DNA of 64,000 nt. It comes from Lingula anatina. Its lineage: Eukaryota; Brachiopoda; Lingulata; Lingulida; Lingulidae. Below are positions 1 to 14,800 of the stretch, piece after piece. The notes below the pieces were generated by a model. The model worked only from the letters and a program-made list of their open reading frames with translations, searched no databases and had not been told where the DNA came from. The stretch is from NCBI RefSeq assembly GCF_001039355.2, contig NW_019773526.1:520366-584365 (forward strand). The letters are read 5' to 3'. Position 1 is the first letter of the stretch; the number at the start of each line of letters is the position of its first letter. The position numbers and the translations under genes are program-made.

Positions 1-1140
1 TTATCTTGTTAGTGTTTGTGTCTGTACATATTATGATCACTGTGTTTTCTTATGTTGTAACTGTTTGTACATATTATGATCAATGTGAATATTTATGTTG
101 TTACTGTTTGTGTCTGTACATGCTGATGTTGTTACTGTTTGTGTACATATTATGATAACTGTATTTGTTTATGTTGTTATTTTTTGTGTCTGTACATATT
201 TTGTCCACTGTATGTTTTTGTGTTTTTACTGTTTGTGTCTGTATATATCGTAATCACTGTATGTGTTTCTATTATTACTGTTTGTGTCTGTACATATTAT
301 GATCACTGTGTTTGTTTATGTTGTTAATGTTTGTGTCTGTACATATTGTGATCACTGTATTTGTTTATATTGTTATTTTTTGTGTCTGTACATATTCTGT
401 TCACTGTATGTGTTTATGTTGTTACTGTTTGTGTCTGTACATATTGCAATCACTGTGTATGTTTATGTTGTAACTGTTCGTGTCTTTACATATCGTGATC
501 ACTGTATGTGTTTATGTTGTTAATGTTCGTTTCTGTACATATTATAATCACTGTATGTGCTTATGTTGCTAATCTTTGTGTCTATACATATCGTGATCAC
601 TGTATGTGTTTATGTTATTATTGTTTGTGTCTGTACATATTGCAATCACTGTGTATGTTTATGTTGTAACTGTTTGTGTCTGTACATATTATGATCACTG
701 TATGTGTTGATGTTGTGACTGTTTTTGTCTGTCCATATTATGATCACTTTGTATTTTTATGTTGCTACTCTTTGTGTCTATACATATCGTGATCACTGTG
801 TATGCTTAGGTTGTTACTGTTTGTGTCTGTACATATTGTGATCACTGTATGTGTTTATGTTGTAAATGTTTGTGTCTGTACATATTATGATCACTTTGTA
901 TTCTTATGTTGTTTCTGTTTGTGTCTGTACATATTGTGATCACTTTGTATTGTTATGTTGTAACTGTTTATGTCTTTTCATATCATGATCACTTTGCATT
1001 CTTATATTGTTACTGTTTGTGTCTTTATAGATTTTGATCACTGTACATGTTAATGTTGTTACTGTTTGTGTCTGTACATATTATGATCACTTATGCTTAT
1101 GTTGTGACTGTATGTGTCTGTATATATAGTGATCACTGTT
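1..1140 (+). repeat. satellite array, ~50 bp monomer, forward orientation
   Basis: Tandem, moderately diverged monomers of about 47-63 bp. Each carries TGTCTGTACATATT, then a TGATCACTGT core (palindromic TGATCA), then a T/G-rich stretch ending near TTGTTACTGTTTG. Open frames here translate to Cys/Tyr/Val-rich low-complexity peptides and are not genes. The same monomer appears in reverse orientation from about 4206. Confidence 0.9.
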
Positions 1141-2367
1141 TAAATCTATGTGTACAGTCTTTGTTGTCACTGTGAGCATTTATGTTTATATGTATTCTGA
1201 CTGATGTGTTCAATCTGAGTTATCACTGTATGTGTCTGATCTCTATACATTCTGATCTCTATAATCATATTCATAATCATATCATGTATTTGTTTATATT
1301 CTGATCATTGTGTTTATCACTATTTATGTTTCGTCATTACCCCAAGCAAATGTATAAGTAAATGACTGACACAAATATAGGCTTCGGAATTTGGCTAGTG
1401 GTGGCCAATTCTATTGAAAGTTTCCTCTTGTGAAAGAAAAGTGTAAAGTAATTATATAGCATATTATGATGTTGGGTAAATTAAATTGTTTATATTCTGA
1501 TGGCTGTGTACATTCTGTGTTGTCAGTGTATGTGGCTGATTAATATTATATTGTGATCACCAAGTATGTCTATGGTTTCCCTTTATGTGTTTGCATATAT
1601 TCTAATCATTGTGTACAGTCTGTATTGTCACTGTAAGCATTTGTGTTCATATGATGTGTATGTGTATGTTTTTGTTGCTTGTATACCTATTTATTCTCAT
1701 CTCTCTGTGTCTGTTAATTCACTCTATTTGCTTGTATATGTTTATTTGTTTGTAATCATTTTCATTCATTTGTATATCTATGTTGTCACTGTATATATTT
1801 GCATATATTCTGAGCACCATATACAGTGTCTGTTGTCACTGTTAGTATTTAAGTTCATATATATTCTGACTGATATGTACATTCTGTGTTAACACTGCTT
1901 ATGATTGTATATATTCTGATTGCCTTTTATGTATATTTTATACTTGTGCAGTTTTTTCTGATCTCTTTTTTAGTCTGTTTTGTTGCTATATGTGTTTGAT
2001 TATATTCTGATCACAGTGTATGTCTGTGTTGTCATTCTGATTGTATTCATTTTGATTACTGTGCATGTTTGTGTTATTACTGTATGTGTCTGTATATATT
2101 GTGCTCACTGTTTATATCTGTGTTGTCACTGTACATAGTTGCATATATTCTTATCTGTGTACAGTCTTTGATGTACGTCACTGTTAACATTTGTGTCTAT
2201 GTGTATTCTGATTGATGTGTTTAATTTGTGTTACCATTTTATGCGTCTGTATCATATACTCTGATCTCTGAGTAAGTCTGTTTGGTCACTATATGTGTTT
2301 GTATATATTCTGATTTTTTCTCTGTTGTCACTCTTGTTTCTACTTATTCTGATTACTGTGCATACTT
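1141..2367 (+). repeat. degenerate flank of the satellite, forward orientation
   Basis: Poorly conserved monomers in which TATATTCTGATCA and TTGTCACTGT recur at irregular spacing. Positions 1325-1650 are a copy of 3779-4205 that includes non-satellite sequence. No gene seen. Confidence 0.7.
1325..1650 (+). repeat. direct duplication, copy 1 (partner 3779-4205)
   Basis: Shares a non-satellite core (CAAGCAAATGTATAAGTAAA, then GTGGTGGCCAATT) followed by matching satellite-like sequence with 3779-4205. The copies have diverged by substitutions and small indels, so this is an older segmental duplication within the array. Confidence 0.75.
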
Positions 2368-2690
2368 TAAAAGGATAATAACTGTTCATTTTGGCCCAAA
2401 AATGTATTACCTGGGGTAAATGATAATTTCCCCATGCTAAGCAATAGTTAATGAATGCATTTCCATATTCAAAGTTAGTTCCTGTTTTTTTTAAGTTTGT
2501 TTTTTTGTGATAATCTTTTAAGAGATTATTACAGTGCATAGCCATCTATGGAGGTCATGTGGTCTGATGACAAGCACAAATTTCAGAATAATTACTGTAA
2601 CTGCTATATTTTTGTGGTAAAATAAAATATCTTATATTTCTATGAGTGGTTTACAATCTATTTACTGTGAAATATACACACACTGGACAA
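2368..2690 (-). mobile_element. MITE copy, AGGATAATAACT family, one end lost
   Basis: Starts TTTAAAAGGATAATAACTG and contains TAATCTTTTAAGAGATTA and a TTTACAATCTATTTACTGTG segment. These match, in reverse orientation, the complete copy at 22550-22893. The far terminal repeat is absent where Tc1-related sequence begins, which suggests truncation by that insertion. Confidence 0.6.
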
Positions 2691-2848
2691 TAGAAGTGTC
2701 AACCCTACTGAACCAATACTTTGGGGGAGATAAATGACTGTGGAATGATATGCTCCTGGTATCATTTTATTAACATCAAATTTCACAAAAAACACAAAAT
2801 GAGAACAAAATATACATTCTACCAAGATATGCAGTTTCAAGTCCAAAA

Positions 2849-3411
2849 TTAGTACTTAGTGGCATAGCCACGTGACCTAATAATAGCTGCCAGTCTGCGA
2901 GGCAAGGATTCATATAATTGTCAGATGCATTCAGGGCTTATGCTGGCCCAAGCATGAAACACTGAATCTAACTGAGTTTGTCTGCTGGTTGGACGAGCAT
3001 TTGTCAAAAGTTTTGACATATTATTCCACACATTTTCTATTATGTTTGCATCTGGACTCTGGGCAGGCCACATCACCCTGCGAATGCCCTGTTGGTCAAA
3101 CCAATCATCAACTGCTCTGGGTCTGTGACAAGGAGCATTGTCATCCTGGTGAATAAATGGATAATTCCTGTCACCAAACATGTTAGTAATAGCCTGATTC
3201 CAAAACATCACTATATATTTCTGGTGATTCATGCTTCCATCAACCACAACCCAATTCACCCATGCCATGGATGCTGATGCAGCCCCACACCATGATGAAT
3301 ATGCAGCCCCAGGTTCGAACATTCAGTGCATGTGGTTCAAATGCTATATCAGCAGTTCACAAGTATCGGACACGTCTGTCATCAGAGGTCAGACCAAAGC
3401 GACACTCATAA
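2849..3411 (-). pseudogene. Tc1/mariner transposase fossil (DD34E)
   Basis: The minus strand encodes the C-terminal catalytic half of a Tc1-family transposase. The second catalytic aspartate lies in HQDDNAPCH and the catalytic glutamate in SPDANIIENVW, with 34 residues between them, the DD34E spacing of Tc1 elements. The frame continues past a stop codon (after SPECI) into QLYESLPRRLAAIIRSRG and ends at 2849. Upstream, TSDDRRVRYL remains in another frame next to a poly-A/T run. In-frame stops, the frame break and the missing DNA-binding half mean it is inactive. Clean terminal inverted repeats were not found. Confidence 0.85.
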
Positions 3412-3539
3412 AAAAAAAAAAAAAAACATGTAGGACCAATTGTCATGGACTGTCCAGTTCCAGATCCTGTTGGCCTTAGTTCACTCTATGTTGCCTGTTT
3501 TGTAACAATATAAGACGTTTTAGTCTTGCTTCTCTGCTG

Positions 3540-3778
3540 TACACTCTCTGAGCATGTAACCGTATATATTATGATCACTGCTTAAAACTCTTTGTGACTC
3601 TATTTGTTTGTATTTATTTGATTACTGTACATGTTTTTATTTATTATGATCACTGTGTGTTTATGTTGTTACTGTATGTGTTTGTATAAGATATTCTGAC
3701 CTCTGTACGTGTAATTCTATTTTGTTATATGTGTTTGTATATATTCTGATCAATGTGTTTATCTGTGGTATATCCTCT
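3540..3778 (+). repeat. degenerate satellite monomers, forward orientation
   Basis: Recurrent TATTATGATCACTG and TTTATGTTGTTACTG motifs resume after the transposase fossil in the same orientation as 1-1140. Confidence 0.7.
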
Positions 3779-4205
3779 ATTTATGTCTCCTCATTAACCC
3801 AAGCAAAAGTATAAGTAAAGGACAAACACAAATATGGTCTTTGAAATTTGGCCAGTGGTGGCCAATTTTATTAAAAGGTCATTCTTGTAAAAGAATAGTT
3901 TAAAGTAAATATATAGCATCAGATGATGTTGAGTTTTATCAAATGATGTAATATTAAAGCATGAATAATAAATATTAAAAAATAGTGCATTTATTTTTCA
4001 TTTGTGGTGTTGCAAATGGTGTTTGAGCACTTTTGTATCTCTTAATATTCTGATTGCACGTACATTCTGTGTTGTCAATGTATGTGTCTTATTAACATTA
4101 CATTAAGACAACCTTGTATGACTATGGTTTCCTTGTGTTTGCACATATTCTGATCATTGTGTACATGGTCCTAGTTGTCACTGTTAACATTTGTGTTTAT
4201 ATGTA
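3779..4205 (+). repeat. direct duplication, copy 2 (partner 1325-1650)
   Basis: Contains CAAGCAAAAGTATAAGTAAA and GTGGTGGCCAATTTTATT as in 1325-1650, followed by a matching satellite tail. A short insertion around 3946-4020 distinguishes it from copy 1. It ends where the satellite changes orientation. Confidence 0.75.
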
Positions 4206-4951
4206 CACATACATATCCAGTGACAATATATATATACGCAGTGATCAGAATATATGAAAACACAACAGTGACAATACACAAAAACGACAAAAAAAGACAT
4301 ACACAGTGATAAAAATATATGCAAACATGTACAGTTTGGACATGCACAGCAAGTAGAATATATGAAGACATATAGGCAGACATATAGGCTATGCTTACAG
4401 TAACAACACAAACATACACATGATCAAAATAAATATTAACATGTCCAGTGACAACACAACCATGCATAGTAATCAGTATGAACACAAATTAAAAGAGTGA
4501 AAATACAGACATACACACTAATCAAAATATATGCTAACATATACAGTGATAATACACAGTGATCCAAATATGTGGAAACACAACAATAACACAAACATAC
4601 ACACTGATCAAAATAGATATTTACATATGCATATTACAATAAAGAATGGACACAAGAATCAGAATATAAACACACATAGGTTTACAGTGACAACACCAAC
4701 ATGCACAGTAATCACAATGATTACAAACAAATAGAGTGAAAAAACTGACATACACAGTGATCAGAATATATACAAATGCATTCAGTGACAATTCATACAA
4801 ACGAAGTGACGAGAACGTATGCAAACACCTACAGAGAAACCATAGGCGTACAATGAGGTCAGAATTTAATATTCAGACACAGAATGTAAACAGTAATCAG
4901 AATATATCCAGGCACATTGTTACAAAGAAAATACTGATTGTACACAGTATG

Positions 4952-5034
<83 letters not shown>

Positions 5035-5100
5035 TGTGATCACTATATGTGCACACACATATAGTAAAAACACAAACATACACATGTCAGAGACATTATT
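4206..5100 (-). repeat. satellite monomers, reversed orientation, with an AT microsatellite
   Basis: Monomers appear as the reverse complement of 1-1140: ACAGTGATCA plus AATATATGCAAACA, and CAGTGACAA. An (AT)n run fills about 4954-5034. No gene seen. Confidence 0.8.
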
Positions 5101-5340
5101 AATTCACAGGCAATTGTCTTGGTTAGATACTAAAGCCTGTAATATTCAACATATCGTCAGAATGTACCTGGGCAAATGATTGAAACTGGTTATTGTTGTC
5201 AGCCTTGGATTTCCTCATAGCTATCTACACGATCTATTTTGACCACAAACTTGGAAGGTAATATTAACACGTTATCCGAACTGAAAGCATTCAATGGTGT
5301 CTGTATTGCGAACCCTTTCCAAATGTGATTCATAGCTAAA
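5101..5340. other. non-satellite spacer, no recognisable content
   Basis: The satellite motifs stop for about 240 bases. I see no coding or mobile-element signature. Confidence 0.5.
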
Positions 5341-8300
5341 TTTTGCATGATTCCGACACACAGTGATGGAAATAAATATCAACATGTACAGTTATAACAG
5401 TAATGTGCACCATAATAAGAATGAACACAAGGAAAAAGAGGGTAAACATAGCTGTATACAGTCATTACAATATATACAAACACATTCAGTAACAATACAG
5501 AATGAACACAGCAAACACAATATAAACAGACACATAGACATACATTGACAACACCATCATTCAGCGCAATAGTAATGTATACAAACAAATAAAGTGACAA
5601 AACAGACATGCACAGTGCTAACAATAAATACAAACATCAACAGTAATGACACAAACATACACAGTGATCATAATAAATAAAAAAAAACAATAACAGCATA
5701 AACATGCACAGTAATTGATAATGATTACAAACAAATAGGACAAACAGACTTACACAGTGCTCAGAATCATATGCAGTCACAAAGAGTAACAACACAAACA
5801 TACACAGTGATCAAAATAAATATTTACATATATACAAACACATTGAGCAACAATATAGAATGGACAGAGTAAACACAATATAAACAGACACATAGACATA
5901 CATTGACAACACAATCATTCATCGCAATAGTAAAGATAACAAACAAATAAAGCAACAAAACTGACATACAAAGTGCTGACAATAAATACAAACATCAAAC
6001 AGTGACAACACGAACATGCACAGTAATCAAAATAAATACAAACAAACACAGTCATAATACAGACTACACGTACAGTGATCACAAAAATTTTGACATGTAC
6101 AGTGATACAACAATGCACTGTTACCAGAATGAACACAAATTAATTGAGTGATTACACAGTGATACACAGTGATCAGTGATGTAGTGAAAACATAGACATA
6201 CACAGTGCTGTACACATTCTTCACAATATATACAAACACATTCAGTAACAATACAGAGTAGACACAGAAAAAAGAATATGAACATACACATAGACATACA
6301 TTGACAACACCATTATTCAGTGCAACAGTAATGATTATAAACAAATAGAGCAACAAAACTAACATACACAGTGCTGACAATAAATACAAACACCAACAGT
6401 AATGACATACACAGTGATCACAATAAATACAAACGTAAACTGGGACAACAGAAACATGCACAGAAATTTATAATGATTACAAACAAATATAGTGACAAAA
6501 CTGACATGCACAGTGCTGAGAATAAATACAAACATAAACAGTGACAACACAAACATACGGAGTGATCATAATAAATACAAACAAAAACAATAACAGCATA
6601 AGCATGCACAGTAATTGATAATAATCACAAACAAATAAGACAAACAGACTTACACAGTGCTCAGAATTGTATGCAGACACGAACAGTAAAAATATATAAA
6701 TACACAGTGATCAACAAAAAATATTTACATGTACATCGGCAATTATAATGTGCACCTTAATGACAATGAACACAATGAAAGAAAATGAAAACATAGCTGT
6801 ACACATTCACCACAATATATACAAGCACATTCAGTAATATAGAATGGACACAGCAAACACAATATATCAGACACATAGACAGAAATTGACAACACCATCA
6901 TTTATCGCAATAGTAATGATTACAAACAAATAGGACAAACAGACTTACACAGTGCTCAGAATCATATACAGATACATACAGTAACAGAACAAACATACAC
7001 AGTGATCAAAATAAATATTTACATGTACATTGACAATTGTAACGTACCCTGTAATGACAATGAACACAAGGAAAAAAGAGAAAACATAGCCATACACATT
7101 CATCACAATATATACAAAAACATTCAGTAACAATACAGAATGAACACAGCAAACACAATATAAAGAGACACAAAGACATACATTGAGAACAGCATTATTC
7201 AGTGCAATAGTAATGATTACAAACAAATTAAGTGACAAAACTGACATGCACAGTGCTCACAATAAATACTAACATCATCAGTAATGATGCAAACATACAC
7301 ATTGATCATAATAAATACAAACACAAACAATGACACCATAAACATGCACAGTAATTGATAATGATTTTAAAAAATAGGACAAATAGACTTACACAGTGCT
7401 CAGAATCATATGCAGACACAAACAGTAACAACACAAACATTCACAGTGATCAAAATAAATATTTACATGTACATTAACAATTGTAACTTACCCCGTAATG
7501 ACAATGAACACAAGGAAAAAGAGTAAAGACAGCCCTACACAGTCATCACAATATATATAAATACATTCAGTAACAATACAGAATAGACACAGCAAACAGA
7601 AAATAAACAAAGACATAGACATACAGTGAGAACACCAAAATGCAGCGCAATAGCAATGATTACAAACAATTAAGTGACAAAACTGACATATACAGTGCTC
7701 ACAATAAATACAAATGCCAACAGCAATGATGTACACAGTGATCACAAATAAATACAAACGTAAACAGGGACAGCAAAAACATGCACAGTAATTCATAATG
7801 ATTACAAACAAATAGGACAAATAGACTTACACAGTGCTCAAAATCATATGCAGATGCAAAAAGTAACCGCACAAACATACACAGTGATCAAAATAAATAT
7901 TTACATGAACATTGACAATTGTAACGTACCCCAAAACAACAATGAACACAAGGAAAGAAAGTAAAAACATAGCCATACATATTCATCACAATATATATAC
8001 ACACATTCAGTAACAATATAGAATGGACACCGCAAACACAATATAAACAGACACATAGACAATTGTGCAGTGCAATAGCAATGATTACATACAAATTAAG
8101 TGACAAAACTGACATACAAAGTGCTGACAATAAATACAAACTTGAACAGTGACAACACAAATATGCACAGTAATCAAAATATATACAAACAAACACAGTC
8201 ACAATACAGACTACACGTACAGTGATCACAAAAGAATTTGACATGTACATAAGTGGCACAACCATGCACAGTTACCAGAATGAACACAAATTAATTGGGT

Positions 8301-10570
8301 GATAACACAGTCATACACAGTGACCAGTGATGTAGTGAAAACACAGATATACACAGTGATCCAAATAAATATTAAAATGTATAGTGACAACAGTAACGTG
8401 CACTGTAATGACAACAAATACAAGGAAAGAAAGTGAAAACATAGCCATACACATTCATCACAATATATATACACACATTCAGTAACAATATAGAATGGAC
8501 ACGGCAACACATATAAACAGACACATAGACATACATTGACAACACCATCATGCAGCGCAATAGTAATGATTACAAACAAATTAAGTGACAAAACTGACAT
8601 ACACAGTGCTGACAATAAATACATACTCGAACAGTGACAGCACAAATATGCGCAGTAATCAAAATATATTCAAACAAACACAGTCACAATACAGACTACA
8701 CGTACAGTGATCACAAAAGAATTTGACATGTACACAAATGACACAACCATGCACAGTTACCAGAATGAACACAAATTAATTGGGTGATAACACAGTCATA
8801 CACGGTGATCAGTGATGTATTGAAAACACAGATATACACAGTGATCCAAATAAATATTAAAATGTACAGTGACAACAGTAATGTGCACTGTAATGACAAC
8901 AAATACAAGGAAAGAAAGTGAAAACATAGCCATACACATTCATCACAATATATATACACACATTCAGTAACAATATAGAATGGACACAGCAAACACAATA
9001 TAAACATACACATAGACATACATTGACAACACCATCATGCAGCGCAATAGCAATGATTACAAACAAATGAAGTGACAAAACTGACATGCAAAGTGCTCAC
9101 AATAAATACTAACATCATCAGTAATGATTACAAACATACACAGTGATCATAAAAAATACAAATTAACAGATTCAATGACAGCATAAACATGCACAGTAAT
9201 TGATAACGATTACAAACAGATAGGACAAACATACTTACACAGTGCTCAGAATAGCATGCAGACACAAACAGTACCAACACAAACATACACAATGATCAAA
9301 ATAAATATTTACATGTACATTGACAATTGTAACATGCACCTTAATGACAAAGAACACAAGGAAAGAAAGTGAAAACATAGTCGTACACGTTCATCACAAT
9401 ACATACAAACACATTTAGTAACAATATAGAATGGACACAGCAAACACAATATAAACAGACACATAGACATACATAGACAACACCATTAATCAGTGCAATA
9501 GTAATGATTACAAACAATAAATTGACAAAACTGACATGTAAAGTGCTCACAATAAATACAAACATCAACATTAATGACACAAACATACAGATAATAAATA
9601 CAAACACAAACAATGACAGCATAAACATGCACAGTAACNNNNNNNNNNNNNNNNNNNNNNNNNNNNNNNNNNNNNNNNNNNNNNNNNNNNNNNNNNNNNN
9701 NNNNNNNNNNNNNNNNNNNNNNNNNNNNNNNNNNNNNNNNNNNNNNNNNNNNNNNNNNNNNNNNNNNNNNNNNNNNNNNNNNNNNNNNNNNNNNNNNNNN
9801 NNNNNNNNNNNNNNNNNNNNNNNNNNNNNNNNNNNNNNNNNNNNNNNNNNNNNNNNNGACAACACCATCATTCAGCTCAATAGTAATGATTATACACAAA
9901 TAGAGTGACAAAATCGACATATATAGTGCTCATAATAAATACAAACATTAACAGTAATGACACAAACATACACAGTGATCATAATAAATACAAACACAAA
10001 CAATGTCAGCATAAACATGCACAGTAATTGATAATGATTACAAACAAATATGACAAACAGACTTACACAGTGCTCAGAATCTTATGCAGACACAAACAGT
10101 AACAACACAAACATACACAGTGATCAAAATAAATATTTGTATGTATATTGACAATTGTAACGTGCACCTTAATGACAAAGAACACAAGGAAAGAAAGTGA
10201 AAACATAGTCGTACACATTCATTACAATATATACAAACACATTCAGTAACAAAACAGAATAATCACAGAAAACAGAAGATGACCAGACACAAAGACATAC
10301 ATTGACAACACCATCATGCAGTGCAATAGTAAAAATTACAAACAAAAAGAGTGACAAAACTGACATTTACAGTGCTCACAATAAATACAAACACCAACAG
10401 CAATGATATACACAGTGATCACAATAAATACAAATGTAAACTGGGACAGCAGAAACATGCACAGTAATTGATAATGATTACAAACAAATAGGACAAACAG
10501 ACTTACACAGTGTCATAATCATATGCAGACACAAAAAGTAACAGCACAAACATACACAGTGATCAAAATA
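5341..10570 (-). repeat. higher-order satellite array, reversed orientation, block 1
   Basis: Distinct ~50 bp monomer types recur in a fixed order. Recognisable landmarks are CACATAGACATACATTGACA, TAATGATTACAAACAAAT, CATGCACAGTGCTCACAATA, GACTTACACAGTGCTCAGAA and ACATACACAGTGATCAAAAT. The CATAGACATACATTGAC landmark recurs near 5535, 5895, 6293, 7172, 7612, 8521, 9010 and 9464, so the higher-order unit is about 300-500 bp with deletions and missing monomers. Long open frames on the minus strand follow from the repeat composition and are not genes. An assembly gap lies inside. Confidence 0.85.
9639..9857. other. assembly gap (219 N)
   Basis: A run of N inside the satellite. The true array length is unknown. 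Confidence 0.99.
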
Positions 10571-11810
10571 AATATTTGCATGTATATCATAACTCAATAA
10601 GACAATTAAATAGTGTGGTATGAAAAATTATAACTCTGAGATGTTACATGTCCATCTCACCTTAGCATTGCAAGCAGTCACATCTTGTTGCATTACACCA
10701 CAGAACCTATTACATACCCATAATGAACTAAGCTTGTATCGTACACAATAGGTGACACCCTTATACTTATACTAGTAGAGATCAATCAGCATTGATGAAT
10801 GTTTGATAAATTCCACCAACCATATTGATGTCTCCTAGTGACTGTCTCTGTTCCAGAGTTTGCCATTTTGTAGTTATAGTATGTGCAGTACTTAGAACAT
10901 ATATATATATTTTCCTTATTCCATTGTAAATGTAAAATCGTAGATATGACTTAACCTGTAATTTGTTATTTACCATTGACTTGTGATAGAATACACTTGT
11001 AAATGTGTTATATAATGGTAATGGTTCTGAGAAATAATTAGATTTTTTTCCCTTGTCAGGAATACATAATTATATATAGATATATAAAGGTAATGGGTCA
11101 ACTCAAAATTTGTTCTTGTAAATGTGTTGTATAATGGTCATGGTAGATTTTTGTCTCGAATACATACTTATATATAGACAAATAAAGGTAATGGGTCAAC
11201 TCAAAATTTGTTCTTGAAAATGTGTTGTATAATGGTCATGGACCTGAGAAATAATTAGATTTTTTTTGTTTGTCTCGAATACATAATTATATATAGATAT
11301 ATAAAGATAATGGGTGAGCTCAAGATTTGTTCTGTAGAAAATTGTTTATCTCTGTTATACTGTTTCAAAATAGTTTCGGGCATGAAACTTTCTGGCAGAG
11401 GGAGCCATATCATAACTCAATAAGACAATTAAATAGTGTGGTATGAAAAATTATAACTCTGAGATGTTACATGTCCATCTCACCTCAGCATTGCAAGCTT
11501 CAGACATCTGTCTCCGTCTGACTGCTTTATTCCATGTACACATCACTAATAGTCACTTTTCTAAGAACCCCCATTGTATTGCATGTACTGACCCTATATA
11601 AACCATTAGCATATATATATATATATTTCTAAAGTATCCCATTGTATAGAGACCACTATAAAGGAGGGCCTTCCATAGCCCTTCAGCAGTAAAAGGAGGA
11701 GTGGTAGTAGTAGCTGTAGCAGTTATAGGAGCAGGCAAGCTGAAATAAAAATCTGGGATAAACTGGAGTGTTTGTTCCTTCTTGGCTGTAAATGACTGAT
11801 AATTGTAACG
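10571..11810. repeat. non-satellite insertion bounded by ~88 bp direct repeats
   Basis: Near-identical ~88-base copies start near 10585 and 11408 (CATAACTCAATAAGACAATT through CCATCTCACC) and differ by about one base. Between them, 10996-11330 holds about three copies of a 100-120 bp repeat with GTTGTATAATGGTCATGG and TAATGGGTCAACTCAAAATT. No long open frame. The direct repeats could be short LTRs or the ends of a larger tandem unit; I cannot decide. Confidence 0.65.
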
Positions 11811-14800
11811 TGCCCCGTAATGACAATGAACACAAGGAAAGAAAGTGAAAACATAGCCATACACATTCATCACAATATACACACACACATTCAGTAACAA
11901 TATAGAATGGACACAGCAAACACAATATAAACAGACACATAGACATACATTGACAACACCATTATTCAGCACAACAGTAATGATTAGAAACAAATAAAGT
12001 GACAATACTGACATGCACAGTGCTCACAATAAATACAAACATCAACAGTAAAGACACAAACATTCATAGTGATCACAATAAGTATAATTTAACATATTCA
12101 ATGACAGTTTAAACATGCACAGTAATTGATAATGTTTACAAACAAATAGGACAAACAGACTTACACAGTGCTCAGAATAGCATGCAGACACAAACAGTAA
12201 AAATATATACATACACAGTGGTCAACAAAAATATTTACAGCATTATTCAGCACAATAGTAATGATTACAACCAAATAAAGTGACAAAACTGACATGCACA
12301 GTGCTCACAATAAATACTAACATCATCAGTAATGATGCAAACATAGACAGTGATCATAATAAATACAAACACAAACAATGACACCATAAACATGCACAGT
12401 AATTGACAATGATTGAAAAAAATAGGACAAATAGACTTACACAGTGCTCAGAATCGTATGCAGACACAAACAGTAACAACACAAATATTCACAGTGATCA
12501 AAATAAATATTTACATGTACATTCACAATTATAACATGCACCGTAATGAGAATAAACACAAGGAAAAAGAGTAAAGACAGCCCTACACCATCATCACAAT
12601 ATATATAAACACATTCAGCAACAATACAGAATAGACACAGCCAAAAAATATGAACAGACACATAGACATACAGTGACAACATCAAAATGCATTAAAATAG
12701 TAATGATTACAAACAAATAAAGTGACAATACTGACATGCACAGTGCTCACAATAAATACAAACATTAACATTAATGACACAAACATACACAGTGATCATA
12801 ATAAATACAAACACAAACAGTAACAGCACAAACATACACAGTGATCAAAATAAGTATTTACATTTACATTGACAATTGTAATGTACCCCATAATGACAAT
12901 GAACACAAGGAAAAAAGAGAAAACATAGCCATACACATTCATCACAATATATACAAAAACATTCAGTAACAATACAGAATGAACACAGCAAACACAATAT
13001 AAAGAGACACAAAGGCATACATTGAGAACAGCATTATTCAGCACAATAGTAATGATTACAATCAAATAAAGTGACAATACTGACATGCACAGTGCTCACA
13101 ATAAATACAAACATCAACATTAAAGACACAAACATACACAGTGATCATAATAAATACAAACACAAACAATGACAGCAAAAACATGAACAGTAATTTCTAA
13201 TGATTACAAACAAATATGACAAACAGTGCTCAGAATCATATGCAGACACAAACAGTAACAACACAAACATACACAGTGATCAAAATAAATATTTGTATGT
13301 ACATTGACAATTGTAACGTGCACCTTAATGACAATGAACACAATGAAAGAAAGTGAAAACATAGCCGTACACATTCATCACAATATATACACACACACAT
13401 TCAGTAACAATATAGAATGGACACAGCAAACACAATATAAACAGACACATAGACATACATTGACAACACCATCATGCAGCGCAATAGTAATGATAACAAA
13501 CAAATTGATCGACAAACTGACATACATAGTGCTGAGAATAAATACAAACTTGAACAGTGACAACACAAATATGCACAGTAATCAAAATATATTCAAACAA
13601 ACACAGTCACAATACAGACTACACATACAGTGATTCACAAAAGAATTTGACATGTACACAAGTGACACAACCATGCACAGTTACCAGAATGAACACAAAT
13701 TAATTGGGTGATAACACAGTCATACACAGTGATCAGTGATGTAGTGAAAACACAGATATACACAGTGATCAAAATAAATATTAAAATGTACAGTGACAAC
13801 AGTAACGTGCACTGTAATGACAACAAATACGAGGAAAATGAGTGAAAACATAGCTGTACACATTCTTCACATTATATACATACTCATTCAGTAACAATAC
13901 AGAATGTACACAGCAAATAATATTAACAGACACAAAGACATTCATTGACGACAGCATTATTAAGCGCAATAGTAATGATTACAAACAAATAAAGTGACAA
14001 AACTGACATGCACAGTGCTCACAATAAATACTAACATCATCAGTAATTATGCAAACATACACAATGATCATAATAAATACAAATTAACACATTCAATGAC
14101 AGCATAAACATGCACAGTAATTGATAACGATTACAAACAAATAGGACAATCATACTTACTTAGTGCTCAGAATAGCATGCAGACACAAACAGTACCAACA
14201 CAAACATACACAGTGATCAAAATAAATATTTACATGAACATTGATAATTGTAACGTGCCCTGTAATGACAATGAACACAAGGAAAGAAAGAGAAAACATA
14301 GCCGTACACATTCATACAAANAAATAAAGTGACAAAACTGACATGCACTGTGCTCACAATAAATACTAACATCATCAGTAATGATGCAAACATATAGACA
14401 GTGATCATAATAAATACAAACACAAACAATGACATCATAAACATGCACAGTAATTGACAATGATTAAAAAAAATAGGACAAATACACTTACACAGTGCTC
14501 AGAATCGTATGCAGACAAACAGTAACAACACAAACATTTACAGTGATCAAAATAAATATTTACATGTACATTCACAATTATAACATGCACCGTAATGAGA
14601 ATAAACACTAGGAAAAAGAGTAAAGACAGCCCTACACAATCATCACAATATATATAAACACATTCAGCAAAAATATATAATAGACACAGCCAAAAAAATA
14701 TGATCAGACACATAGACATACAGTGACAACATCAAAATGCAGCGAAATAGTAATGATTACAAACAAATAAAGTGACAAAACTGACATGCACAGTGCTCAC

